From Gammaproteobacteria bacterium (GTDB taxonomy: Bacteria > Pseudomonadota > Gammaproteobacteria > Steroidobacterales > Woeseiaceae): a stretch of DNA of 14,798 nucleotides. Position 1 is the stretch's first letter. Each line of letters starts with the position of its first letter. The notes under the pieces are model-generated. The model made no database searches, was not told the origin of the DNA, and was given only the letters and a program-made list of their open reading frames with translations. The position numbers were made by a program, and so were the translations under genes. Shown piece after piece: positions 7,033 to 14,590 of this stretch. Location of the stretch: positions 1 through 14,798 of the forward strand of contig DAOWGY010000319.1 of the NCBI GenBank assembly GCA_030641695.1. Reading direction: 5' to 3'.

Positions 7033-7824
7033 ATGATTGTCGAGCAGGTCTGGACGGACAATGCGTACCGCAATTTCAATTACCTGATCGCCTGCCCCGA
7101 AACCGGGGAGGCGCTCGCGATTGATCCACTGGATTTCATGAAATGCCTCGCCGTCGCTACGGCGCGCGGCTGGAACGTCACGCAAATACTCAACACCCAC
7201 GAACACGGCGATCATACCGGTGGCAACAAGGGCATGGTCGCTGCGACCGGTGCAAAAGTCATCGCGCACGAGAATGCAAAAGGCCGTATTCCGAACCTCG
7301 ACCGTGGCGTCGGCGCCGGTGACGTCATCAAGGTCGGCGCAACCGTCGATCTCGAGTGCCTGGATACGCCCGGTCACACGATGAGCCATATCTGCCTGCT
7401 CTCGCACACGGATCAACCTGCGCTGTTCAGCGGCGATACCTTGTTCAACGCGGGCGCGGGCAACTGCCACAACGGCGGGCATCCTGAAGAGCTGTATGAA
7501 ACTTTCAACAAACAACTCGGGAAACTGCGCGACGACACGCTGATCTATCCAGGCCACGACTACCTGATCAACAATTTGCGTTTCACGATCGACCGCGAAC
7601 CCGGTAATGAGACCGCACTGCAGATGCTCTCGGAATACCAGAATCAGGATCCGGAGGATGCACTCATTACAACGCTGGCACAGGAACGGGAAATGAATAC
7701 TTTCTTCCGCCTCGGCAGTCCTGCCGTGATCGCCAAATTGCGGCAGGACTTTCCCGAAATAGGCGATAATCCGGACGCACGGACAGTTTTCTTGAAGTTG
7801 CGCGAATTGCGCAACAATTGGTAG
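7033..7824 (+). CDS. gloB: Hydroxyacylglutathione hydrolase (glyoxalase II)
   Basis: 263 residues, metallo-beta-lactamase fold, cytoplasmic. Hydrolyses S-lactoylglutathione to lactate and glutathione, the second step of methylglyoxal detoxification. All metal ligands are visible: THEHGDH (H56, H58, D60, H61), TPGH (H115), SGDTLF (D135), YPGHDY (H175). AGAGNC and C-terminal NTFFR are typical of true glyoxalase II with the glutathione-binding helical domain (about 180-263), and the length is the family norm. GGAG inside the end of the preceding gene is its ribosome site, six bases before ATG. It lies between two exported amidases, so it may be part of that operon by position only, or act on a glutathione thioester made by the pathway. 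Confidence 0.95.
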   Translation: MIVEQVWTDNAYRNFNYLIACPETGEALAIDPLDFMKCLAVATARGWNVTQILNTHEHGDHTGGNKGMVAATGAKVIAHENAKGRIPNLDRGVGAGDVIKVGATVDLECLDTPGHTMSHICLLSHTDQPALFSGDTLFNAGAGNCHNGGHPEELYETFNKQLGKLRDDTLIYPGHDYLINNLRFTIDREPGNETALQMLSEYQNQDPEDALITTLAQEREMNTFFRLGSPAVIAKLRQDFPEIGDNPDARTVFLKLRELRNNW

Positions 7825-7828
7825 ATAA

Positions 7829-8851
7829 ATGAAAAGACAGTGCCAGACCGTTCGCCTGGGGCTGGTCCTGCTTACGGCGATGTCGCAGTTTTCCTGCAGC
7901 AGCGAGCCCGACGACAATTCCTGGCGACCGCAGACGATCGATCCAGACTTCACGTTGACCAGTGCGCAAACGCACAACAAATTCAGCCGGCAAATAGCAC
8001 CGGTGATAACAGTGCCATCGGGCAGCGTTATCGAGGTATTTACGCATGAGGCAACGGGCGGCCAGTTGGACCTCGATTCCAGCGTCGACGATTTTGCCAA
8101 CATCGACATGGACCAGGTACACACGCTGACCGGGCCGGTCTACGTTGAAGGCGCAGAGCCCGGCGATGTTGTCGCTGTCGAACTGCTTGAAATCGAGGCG
8201 GCCGACTGGGGCTGGATGGCAATCATTCCGCATTTCGGCTTGCTGGCCGACGACTTTGGTGATACCGCCACGTTCAAGACGTTTGTGCTGGACAACGACA
8301 ACGGCCACGTCGATTTTGCCGAGGGTATACGGGTACCGCTGGCGCCATTTGCCGGCGTTATGGGCGTAGCGCCTGACACCGACGAGATGCTGAACACGAT
8401 TCCGCCGCGCGAGAATGGCGGCAATCTGGACGACCCGAACCTGGTCGCCGGCACCACCGTTTATTTCCCGGTATTCGTGCCCGGCGCACTTTTCTCCATC
8501 GGTGATACGCACGCGATTCAGGCCCTCGGCGAGGTGTCCGGTACGGCGATGGAGTCGCCGATGCGTATCGTCTATCGCATCAGTATGATCAAGGACGGGC
8601 GTTCGATCGAAGAGGTTCAATACGAAACGGACGAGTTCTATGCCACTACGGGCTTCGCAACCACAATCGATGCAGCCGCCAGGAAGGCGACCCGGTACAT
8701 GATCGAGTACCTCGTCGCCGAAAAAGGACTGTCACGAGAGGAAGCCTACATGCTGTGCTCGCTCGCCGGCGATCTGAAAGTGGCCGAAGCCGTGGACATT
8801 CCACACATGCTCGTAACGATGCACCTGCCGAAAGCCATTTTTGTCGACTAA
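7829..8851 (+). CDS. Acetamidase/formamidase family protein, exported
   Basis: 340 residues, FmdA/AmdA family, enzymes that release ammonia from formamide or acetamide. Landmarks: PFAGVMGVAP (173-182), IPPRENGGNLD (191-201), VPGALFSIGDTHAIQALGEV (218-236) with following SGTAMES, and YMLCSLAGDLKVAEAVD (307-323). Unlike most relatives it has an N-terminal hydrophobic segment (about 10-22) ending at Cys23, so it is probably secreted or membrane-anchored; the lipobox QFSC is poor at position -3. The usual QGDGE of the family reads QALGE, so activity or specificity may be changed. It starts four bases after glyoxalase II with no clear ribosome site, suggesting re-initiation. With the exported amidohydrolase two genes up it could form a periplasmic amide breakdown route (inference). 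Confidence 0.88.
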   Translation: MKRQCQTVRLGLVLLTAMSQFSCSSEPDDNSWRPQTIDPDFTLTSAQTHNKFSRQIAPVITVPSGSVIEVFTHEATGGQLDLDSSVDDFANIDMDQVHTLTGPVYVEGAEPGDVVAVELLEIEAADWGWMAIIPHFGLLADDFGDTATFKTFVLDNDNGHVDFAEGIRVPLAPFAGVMGVAPDTDEMLNTIPPRENGGNLDDPNLVAGTTVYFPVFVPGALFSIGDTHAIQALGEVSGTAMESPMRIVYRISMIKDGRSIEEVQYETDEFYATTGFATTIDAAARKATRYMIEYLVAEKGLSREEAYMLCSLAGDLKVAEAVDIPHMLVTMHLPKAIFVD

Positions 8852-8946
8852 AGCGACTATTGCCGCCGCATTACACACCATAGCCGACACAGACATTGTG
8901 CTACGATGAGCCGCGGTCCTGGCACAGGCGCCGATACAGGGAGAGT
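8852..8946 (+). promoter_or_regulatory. Possible promoter and leader of the radical SAM trio
   Basis: This 95-base gap breaks the tight spacing of both neighbouring clusters. It contains GCTACGATG (-10-like TACGAT at 8911-8916 or so) without a clear -35, and AGGGAG just before ATG 8947, a strong ribosome site. No terminator hairpin is visible after the acetamidase, so read-through is also possible. Confidence 0.3.
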
Positions 8947-9336
8947 ATGACTACAGCCAGCTTCCACCTGTTCGTGGGTTGGGTCGCGATGTTATTCGGG
9001 GCTGCTTCAGGCGCCGTTCTCGGTCTTTTCTTTCACCGCGACGGCTGGGCCGGTGGCTACGGTGCATTCCGCAGGCGCATGCTGCGTCTTGGCCACATTT
9101 CCTTTTTCGGCATCGGCTTCCTGAATTTTCTGTTCGGTCTGACGCTGACTGTCGTCACGCTACCGCCGTTGCATATTCGGATTGCATCGTTTGGTTTTCT
9201 CATCGCAGTCTTCGCGATGCCCTTGTGCTGTTTTCTCACGGCATGGAAGAGGCCGCTGCGACACCTGTTTCCGATTGCCGTGCTGGCCGTACTCGCTGGC
9301 ATTCTCCCGGTATTGCTCGGCTGGCCGCTGATATGA
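8947..9336 (+). CDS. Small four-helix membrane protein, unknown function
   Basis: 129 residues from ATG 8947. The frame is open upstream to 8896, but AGGGAG 4-6 bases before 8947 and the start of the first helix decide this start. Four hydrophobic helices: about 5-29, 44-66, 75-98 and 106-129, with the basic loop FRRRMLRLGH between helices 1 and 2. A His at the entrance to helix 2 (LGHISFFGIGFLNFLFGLT) and a Cys-Cys pair in helix 3 (MPLCCFLTAW) stand out. I do not recognise a family. The end overlaps the radical SAM start (ATGA), so the two are made together. Inner membrane. Confidence 0.8.
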   Translation: MTTASFHLFVGWVAMLFGAASGAVLGLFFHRDGWAGGYGAFRRRMLRLGHISFFGIGFLNFLFGLTLTVVTLPPLHIRIASFGFLIAVFAMPLCCFLTAWKRPLRHLFPIAVLAVLAGILPVLLGWPLI

Positions 9337-10673
9337 AACTCGGCCTGGTCGCGATGAGCGGTGTTCGGGCACACAACGAGGAACTCACGCGGCTAGGACT
9401 AACATTGCCGGGCTTTATCGAACGCAACAAGACGATTGCTTCGCTGCCCAGTCTCGGCCTGCTCACGCTTGCCGGCCTGACGCCGGACGATGTCGAGCTC
9501 GACTACCAGGAAGTCGAAGACCTCGATCAGCTGGATGGCCTGCCTGGCGACTACGATGCTGTGGCAATCTCGTCATTTTCAGCGCAGATCGGGGAAGCGT
9601 ACGCGCTGGCAGATCGATTCCGCGAGGCCGGCGTCATTGTCATTCTGGGCGGGCTGCACGTCACAGCACGGCCGCAAGAGGCCCTGCGGCATGCCGACAG
9701 CATCGTCATTGGGGAGGGTGAGCCTGTGTGGCCGCAGGTCGTTCGCGATCTGCGTCGGCGGCAACTGCAGCACAGGTATGACTCGCGTGGCACGCCTTTC
9801 AACCTGGGCAGCGCGCCCATGCCACGATTCGAGCTGCTCGAACCGGAGCGATACAACAGGCTCACGGTGCAGACACAGCGCGGCTGTCCTTTTGACTGCG
9901 AGTTCTGTGCGGCCTCGATTCGTCTGTCGCCAGTCTATCGCGTCAAACCTGTCGACAAAGTGGTTGCGGAGATCCGCCGCATCAAGGAGCTGTGGCCCAA
10001 ACCATTCATCGAATTTGCCGATGACAATTCATTTGTCAACAAGAAGCGTGCAAAGCAACTGCTGCGTGCGCTTATTCCCGAAAAGGTCCGCTGGTTTACG
10101 GAATCGGACATCTCGATTGCCCGTGACCCCGAGCTCATCGCACTGATGCGTGACAGCGGATGCGTGCAGGTATTGATCGGACTCGAGAGCACTACGACAG
10201 CCGGACTTCACGGCATCGAGCAGAAATCCGACTGGAAGGCGAAGCAGCTCGACTCTTACATGAGTGCCATCGACAGGATTCAGCGTCACGGGATCAGCGT
10301 GAACGGTTGCTTCGTACTCGGCCTCGATGGCACGGGTCCGGAGAGCTTCGAACAGGTTCGCGATTTCGTGCGCGAGAGCGGTCTGCACGAAGTGCAGATC
10401 ACGATTCAGACCCCGTTTCCCGGTACACCGCTCTACGATCGACTGCTGCGCGAAGAGCGCTTGCTCGATGCAACGGCGTGGGAGCTATGTACACTGTTCG
10501 ATGTCAATTTTCGGCCGGATGGCATGACCGTCGCCGAACTTGAAAACAATTTTGTATGGCTGGCAAGGGAACTGTACAGCGCGGAAGCAACCAGGGCTCG
10601 ACGCAGAGCCTTTTTCAGAAAGTTGCATGAACTCAAGACGAGTGATCGTTTGCACGCTGGGGGTGCAATATGA
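9333..10673 (+). CDS. Radical SAM enzyme with N-terminal B12-binding-like domain
   Basis: 446 residues from ATG 9333, which overlaps the previous TGA by four bases; the open frame extends further upstream but only as shadow of the membrane gene. Residues about 1-145 look like a cobalamin-binding fold (ILGGLHVTARPQEAL, ADSIVIGEGEPVW). The radical SAM cluster motif is C185-PFD-C189-EF-C192, followed by a barrel with IGLES (282-286), NGCFVLGLDG (324-333) and PFPGTPLYDRL (361-371). The C-terminal WELCTLFDVNFRPDGMT resembles the BchE/hopanoid methylase tail. No DxHxxG cobalamin motif is visible at the N-terminus, where SGVRAHNEE stands, so B12 may be absent or held base-on. Chemistry unknown; a methylation or ring rearrangement of a lipid-like substrate would suit the membrane neighbours. 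Confidence 0.9.
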   Translation: MKLGLVAMSGVRAHNEELTRLGLTLPGFIERNKTIASLPSLGLLTLAGLTPDDVELDYQEVEDLDQLDGLPGDYDAVAISSFSAQIGEAYALADRFREAGVIVILGGLHVTARPQEALRHADSIVIGEGEPVWPQVVRDLRRRQLQHRYDSRGTPFNLGSAPMPRFELLEPERYNRLTVQTQRGCPFDCEFCAASIRLSPVYRVKPVDKVVAEIRRIKELWPKPFIEFADDNSFVNKKRAKQLLRALIPEKVRWFTESDISIARDPELIALMRDSGCVQVLIGLESTTTAGLHGIEQKSDWKAKQLDSYMSAIDRIQRHGISVNGCFVLGLDGTGPESFEQVRDFVRESGLHEVQITIQTPFPGTPLYDRLLREERLLDATAWELCTLFDVNFRPDGMTVAELENNFVWLARELYSAEATRARRRAFFRKLHELKTSDRLHAGGAI

Positions 10674-11059
10674 AACAAGAATGGCTGAAACCGTTTTATC
10701 TGTTGGCAGCGCTGTACGACGGCGTACTTGGAATCGCATTCCTCTTCGCCGCTGGCAAGGTCTTTGCGATGTACGGCATCGAACCGCCCAACCACATGGC
10801 GTATGTGCAGTTTCCGGCAATGTTACTGATCCTGTTTAGCGTCATGTTCTATCAAATCGCCATGGATCCCGTGAAGAACCGCGACCTGATTCTTTACGGC
10901 TGCGGTCTGAAAGTCGCGTACTGCTCGCTGGCCTTCTGGTACATGTTCACGACAGGCATTCCGTCGATGTGGGTGCCCTTCGCCTATGCGGACCTCGTGT
11001 TCCTCGCACTATTCATTGTCAGTTGGAGAAGCCTCGGCGGCCGCCCACAACCAATGTAA
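10670..11059 (+). CDS. Second small four-helix membrane protein, unknown function
   Basis: 129 residues, four hydrophobic helices at about 7-27, 46-65, 74-96 and 101-119. The start ATG 10670 overlaps the radical SAM TGA (ATGA). Polar spots inside or beside helices (LYDGVLG, FYQIAMDPVKNRD, YADLVF) could be functional. I do not recognise the family; it does not resemble the first membrane protein of the trio beyond size and helix number. Its last 51 bases overlap, tail to tail, the end of the thiamine-kinase-like gene on the other strand. A GCGGC-ATAAA-GCCGC hairpin directly follows the stop (11061-11075) but has no T-run. Confidence 0.8.
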   Translation: MKQEWLKPFYLLAALYDGVLGIAFLFAAGKVFAMYGIEPPNHMAYVQFPAMLLILFSVMFYQIAMDPVKNRDLILYGCGLKVAYCSLAFWYMFTTGIPSMWVPFAYADLVFLALFIVSWRSLGGRPQPM

Positions 11060-11782
11060 CGCGGCATAAAGCCGCACCTGGGCGGCGAGCTGACTGCGCC
11101 AGCGCGCGCCATCACCATCGAAGTACGCATCGAGCAATAACTGCGCTTGCTGATTCGATAGCTGGTGATGGGAGACGACTGTGGCAAGGTCGAAAAACGG
11201 ATCGTTGTCACAGGCGTATTCCCAGTCGAGAAAGCGGATATAAGGTGCGGAGAGAATGTTGCTCACGACGAGATCGTTGTGGCAGCAGCAGAGATGTTGC
11301 GGCAATCGCAACTGCTCGATGATTTCGACGTGCTCCCCGGCTTTCACCGCAACCGCTTCGCCGAGCTTGTTGAGGTACTGATGGGCGGCGGCCCTGGCGT
11401 CGAAAAAACGGCCCGTCAGGGGCAGCGCGTGTAGTTCTCGTAGCGCCCGCGCCAGTTGCACGAGCTTGTCCTCGTCGTCGAGGTCTTTGCGTGTCCAGAC
11501 TGCGCCATCGACGTACTCGGTCAGGTAGACGGTATCGTCCGCGTACAGGACTCGGTTTGCCAGGTCGCGATCTGCCGCGATGCCTTGTATCCGGGCTTCT
11601 TCGATTCGAGCGTTATACGGCGACGTGCGGACTGTTCGATCCACTTTCAACACGCCTCGCCGTTGGGCCGATTCGACCAGGAAAGTACGATTCGTGAGCC
11701 CGCCGTTCAGTTCGCGGACCCCGGCATCTTCCCAGCCGGGAATCCTGCCCAGGGCGTCCTCGGGCGACAGCACAGCGTTCAT
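11009..11782 (-). CDS. APH/choline-kinase-fold phosphotransferase, probable thiamine kinase
   Basis: 257 residues, cytoplasmic. ATP-dependent small-molecule kinase. Visible: N-lobe GGLTNRTFLV (27-36) and VLKVDR with K46; hinge-like YLTEYVDGAVW (86-96); catalytic loop CHNDLVVSN with D170 and N175; metal-binding D186 in FLDWEYACDNDPFFDLA. The HND in place of HGD and the GLTNR loop occur in thiamine kinase (ThiK) and choline kinase relatives. The specific call rests on the operon: it follows a PnuC-type transporter and TonB receptor under a TPP riboswitch, so it likely phosphorylates imported thiamine and traps it as thiamine phosphate. It starts at ATG 11782, four-base overlap with the transporter stop. 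The end overlaps a plus-strand gene. Confidence 0.87.
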   Translation of the reverse strand: MNAVLSPEDALGRIPGWEDAGVRELNGGLTNRTFLVESAQRRGVLKVDRTVRTSPYNARIEEARIQGIAADRDLANRVLYADDTVYLTEYVDGAVWTRKDLDDEDKLVQLARALRELHALPLTGRFFDARAAAHQYLNKLGEAVAVKAGEHVEIIEQLRLPQHLCCCHNDLVVSNILSAPYIRFLDWEYACDNDPFFDLATVVSHHQLSNQQAQLLLDAYFDGDGARWRSQLAAQVRLYAALHWLWAAAEASPTDNE

Positions 11783-12387
11783 GCCTGCTGTTGCCGCCAG
11801 GAGCGGCGCCAGGCGACGATGCCGAAAGGAATCATCGCAACGAAGACGACATAGAGTATTGAGGTCAGTTGCAGGTCGCGTAACCAGTAAATGACGATCG
11901 ATGCGGCATCGATAACGAGCCAGTAATACCAGTTCTCGAAAACCTTGCGCGCCACCAGAAATGTCGCCCAGATCGCGCTCCAGGTGGTCAGCGAATCGAC
12001 GTACGGGAATGCGGCATCAGTGTACAGAGCGAGCAGGTAGCCGTTGGCCGCGCTGATGCAGACGACGATGCCGACCGCCGCGACGTGCACGGCGGGCGAC
12101 CACACCACAACAGGCAGCTCGCCGGCACCCGTCCTGCCGAAATACCAGGTATGCCAACCATAGATTGCCATTGCGAAGTAGAAAAGGTTGAGTACTGACT
12201 CCATGTACAGCTTCGCGTCGATGAACAGGTAGACATAGATAGCCGTATAGATGCCCGCGCACAGCCAGCACCAGATATTCTGACGAATGGCGAGCAGCAA
12301 ATAGGCAATTGCGAGTGCAACCGCCATCGCTTCGAGAGGCGACGTCGTTCTGACCTGTTCGCCGACTATGGAAAGCAGTTCCTGCAT
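11779..12387 (-). CDS. pnuC: PnuC-family vitamin transporter, probable thiamine transporter PnuT
   Basis: 202 residues, inner membrane; PnuC proteins are facilitated channels for an unphosphorylated vitamin, whose uptake is driven by phosphorylation inside. Seven or so hydrophobic segments; diagnostic are IRQNIWCW near 34-41, FAMAIYGWHTW (71-81), TTWSAIWATFLVARKVFENW (134-153) and YYWLVIDAASIVIYWL (154-169). Nicotinamide riboside is the usual PnuC cargo, but a TPP riboswitch upstream and a downstream kinase point to thiamine (PnuT). The start lies five bases after the receptor stop; no good ribosome site, so coupling is likely. The stop overlaps the kinase start (ATGA). Confidence 0.92.
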   Translation of the reverse strand: MQELLSIVGEQVRTTSPLEAMAVALAIAYLLLAIRQNIWCWLCAGIYTAIYVYLFIDAKLYMESVLNLFYFAMAIYGWHTWYFGRTGAGELPVVVWSPAVHVAAVGIVVCISAANGYLLALYTDAAFPYVDSLTTWSAIWATFLVARKVFENWYYWLVIDAASIVIYWLRDLQLTSILYVVFVAMIPFGIVAWRRSWRQQQA

Positions 12388-12392
12388 CGCGT

Positions 12393-14501
12393 TCAGAAGT
12401 GCATATCGAACGTCACGCCAATGTGCCGCGGGTCACCGAAGCGTGTGTACAGCGTATTTGGAAAATTCGGCGGCTCGTTGCCGAAGTAAAAACCCCGCAC
12501 TGCGTATTCGCGGTCGAACAGATTGCGTCCCCAGAGCTGCACCGACCAGCGCTCCGCTTCGAAGCCGACGCGCGCGTTGATGAGCTCATAAGGCCGCGAT
12601 TTCTGATCGTGGCTAACGTCGAAATAGAACGCGTCGCGGGCCGTCATGTCGATACGCGCGAAAAAACCCGTGGGATGCCGATAACTGACGCCTGCGGCCA
12701 GCGTGTAGTCCGGTGCATGCGCCTGCGCCCGCCCGCTCAGGTCGACCTGCGGCGTGCTGAATTCGTCAAAGCTCGCGTCGAGCAAGCCGAGATTGGCATA
12801 CAACTCCAGCGTCTCGCTCGCGTACCAGCGCAGTTCCGCTTCGAGCCCCAGCGTCTCCCCGGTTGCGGCGTTGTCCGTGAAGAAAACGAACGAGGCCGGA
12901 TCACCCGGGACCAGCTGAAAAGACGTTCGCACCTGCTGGTCGTCCCGACGGCTGTAAAAGACGGCCGCATTCAGGGCAAGCGAGTCATTCAGCAAGCTCG
13001 ACTTGATGCCGGCTTCGAGGTTCCACATGTCCTCAGCGCCGAACTCGCGGCGACCAGCCGGGACGATGCCGAGATTGAAGCCGCCGGCCTTGTAGCCCTT
13101 TGACAGACGGACGAAGCTCGTCAGCGATCGGGAGTGGTCATGGCTCAGGGTTAGTTCGCCGCCGGTCATCGTCTCCGACGGCCCGGACTGCAGGCCCGAC
13201 GTATCGAGATAGTCCGTCGAGCGGCGCTCCAAACGTAATCCGAAACTGACGCGCGTAGCATCGCCGAACTCTCGCTCGAGCTCACCGAACGCGGCAATAT
13301 TGCTCGCCTCGTAGCGACTGCCGAACGTATCGTCGAGGCTGTCCGCGAAGTTGAAGCCGGGGTCGAAATAGTCACCGCGGTTGACGGTCAGCAACTCATC
13401 CTCGAGATTCAGCCAATAGAGCCCGACCAACCAGTTGCTGGTGCCGGCAAAAATTCGGCCCGACTCCTCCGATGTCAGCCGCAGCTCCTGACTCAGCGTA
13501 CGGCGACTGCGCTCGCTCAACGAGACGAAGTCATAAGTCACCGGCGTCCAGCTGTCGTCGTTACCCCAGTCGGCGTCATAGCTGAAGTCAATGTCGGAGT
13601 CTGCCAGTGCCGTAATCGATGTCAGGGTTGCGACACGCATTCCCGTCCACTCGACCTTTAGTGAACCACCGATGCTTTCCTGGGCGTCCTTGCCGGGCTT
13701 ATCCGACAGCATCGTGTAACTGTTGTCGATTGCAAATGCGTCGTAACCATTGTTCACGTCCGAATACAGCACCGCCACATCGATAGCCAGTTCATCGCCC
13801 GGCCGCCAGCTCAGCCTGCCGCGCAACATGTTTTCGTCACGCCCGTTCGTGTCCTTGCGGTCGAGATAGGTGTTGTCGCGAAAGCCGCCACTCTTATAGT
13901 GTTGTGCGCTGACGCGAAACGCCAGGTCGTCACGTCCGGCAACCGGGCCGCCAAACGCAACGCCGCCCGCGAGCGTGTCGTCGTCGCCGACCGTGAACTG
14001 CACTCGCGCATCCCATGCGCTCGATGCCTGCGTGCTGCGAATATTGATGAGACCAGCCAGGGCATTCGCGCCGTAACGAGTGCCCTGCGGGCCGCGCAAC
14101 ACTTCGACCTGCTGCACGTCGAAGAGCGTTGCGATTGTGCCAATGCCGCTGAAATCGATGTCGTCGATCAGGAAACCCACCGACGGATTGGGCGCGCCCT
14201 GGTATTGCTCGAGTTCACCCACGCCGCGAATCTGTAAATACCGCGCACGATGGCCGTCACCGGACCAGTTCAGGTTCGGCACGACGTTGATGAGCTCTTC
14301 GAAGTGTTGCACGGCCAGCTGCTCTACTTCCGCAGCACCGAGTACCGTGACGCTGACTGGCAACTCATTGACGGGTCGCTCGCGAAAGTCCGCGGTCACG
14401 ATTATTTCGTCCATCGGCTCTGCGCCTGCGCCCGCAAGTGGCGGGAAAATCGTGACGATTGAAAGGGCGATTAGATACCGCCAATGGCGCGAGTACTTCA
14501 T
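12393..14501 (-). CDS. TonB-dependent outer-membrane receptor, predicted thiamine receptor
   Basis: 702 residues. Signal peptide with hydrophobic run about 9-22 and cut near residue 27 (AGAGA). TonB box DEIIVTA (31-37), plug domain about 38-165 with VLRGPQGTRYGANALAGLIN (134-153), then a 22-strand barrel of about 530 residues full of alternating aromatic strands, ending in GVTFDMHF with the C-terminal Phe expected for BAM insertion. Energy comes from TonB-ExbBD, encoded elsewhere. Thiamine (or a precursor) is inferred because a TPP riboswitch lies directly upstream and a PnuC-type transporter and kinase follow. Ribosome site GGGAGG is four bases before ATG 14501, inside the riboswitch. Family members commonly carry generic siderophore or B12 labels; the sequence alone does not say. 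Confidence 0.94.
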   Translation of the reverse strand: MKYSRHWRYLIALSIVTIFPPLAGAGAEPMDEIIVTADFRERPVNELPVSVTVLGAAEVEQLAVQHFEELINVVPNLNWSGDGHRARYLQIRGVGELEQYQGAPNPSVGFLIDDIDFSGIGTIATLFDVQQVEVLRGPQGTRYGANALAGLINIRSTQASSAWDARVQFTVGDDDTLAGGVAFGGPVAGRDDLAFRVSAQHYKSGGFRDNTYLDRKDTNGRDENMLRGRLSWRPGDELAIDVAVLYSDVNNGYDAFAIDNSYTMLSDKPGKDAQESIGGSLKVEWTGMRVATLTSITALADSDIDFSYDADWGNDDSWTPVTYDFVSLSERSRRTLSQELRLTSEESGRIFAGTSNWLVGLYWLNLEDELLTVNRGDYFDPGFNFADSLDDTFGSRYEASNIAAFGELEREFGDATRVSFGLRLERRSTDYLDTSGLQSGPSETMTGGELTLSHDHSRSLTSFVRLSKGYKAGGFNLGIVPAGRREFGAEDMWNLEAGIKSSLLNDSLALNAAVFYSRRDDQQVRTSFQLVPGDPASFVFFTDNAATGETLGLEAELRWYASETLELYANLGLLDASFDEFSTPQVDLSGRAQAHAPDYTLAAGVSYRHPTGFFARIDMTARDAFYFDVSHDQKSRPYELINARVGFEAERWSVQLWGRNLFDREYAVRGFYFGNEPPNFPNTLYTRFGDPRHIGVTFDMHF

Positions 14502-14505
14502 GATG

Positions 14506-14583
14506 CCTCCCTACGCCGGCATTACCCGGGTCAGGTTCTAAGGGTTCCCGTTACGGGTCTCAGGTCCGCAGACCGCCCCTGTG
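14506..14583 (-). promoter_or_regulatory. TPP riboswitch (THI element)
   Basis: Read on the minus strand it shows the conserved THI-box blocks in order: AGGGGCGG, CTGAGA (RC of 14558-14563), ACCCG..CGGGAACCCTTAGAACCTGA (ACCTGA = RC of 14531-14536), then GGGTAATGCCGGCGTAGGGA ending at about 14508. It binds thiamine pyrophosphate and lowers expression of the downstream uptake operon. The last conserved block GTAGGGA runs straight into the ribosome site GGAGG, and ATG follows four bases later, so regulation is most likely at translation. No terminator-type hairpin with T-run lies between aptamer and gene. Confidence 0.95.
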
Positions 14584-14590
14584 AAACGAC

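Noticed and set aside
6952..8124. 390-codon minus-strand open frame opposite glyoxalase II and the acetamidase
   Set aside because: It spans the antisense of two clearly real genes and their junction; no recognisable domain.
7667..8620. 317-codon minus-strand open frame
   Set aside because: Antisense shadow of the acetamidase/formamidase gene with no motif.
8979..9332. Upstream extension of the radical SAM open frame
   Set aside because: It lies within the membrane protein gene in another frame, is Arg/Ser-rich, and the ATG at 9333 gives the normal family N-terminus with ATGA coupling.
11061..11075. Hairpin GCGGC-ATAAA-GCCGC as a terminator
   Set aside because: Only five pairs, no T-run on either strand, and it lies inside the coding region of the kinase.
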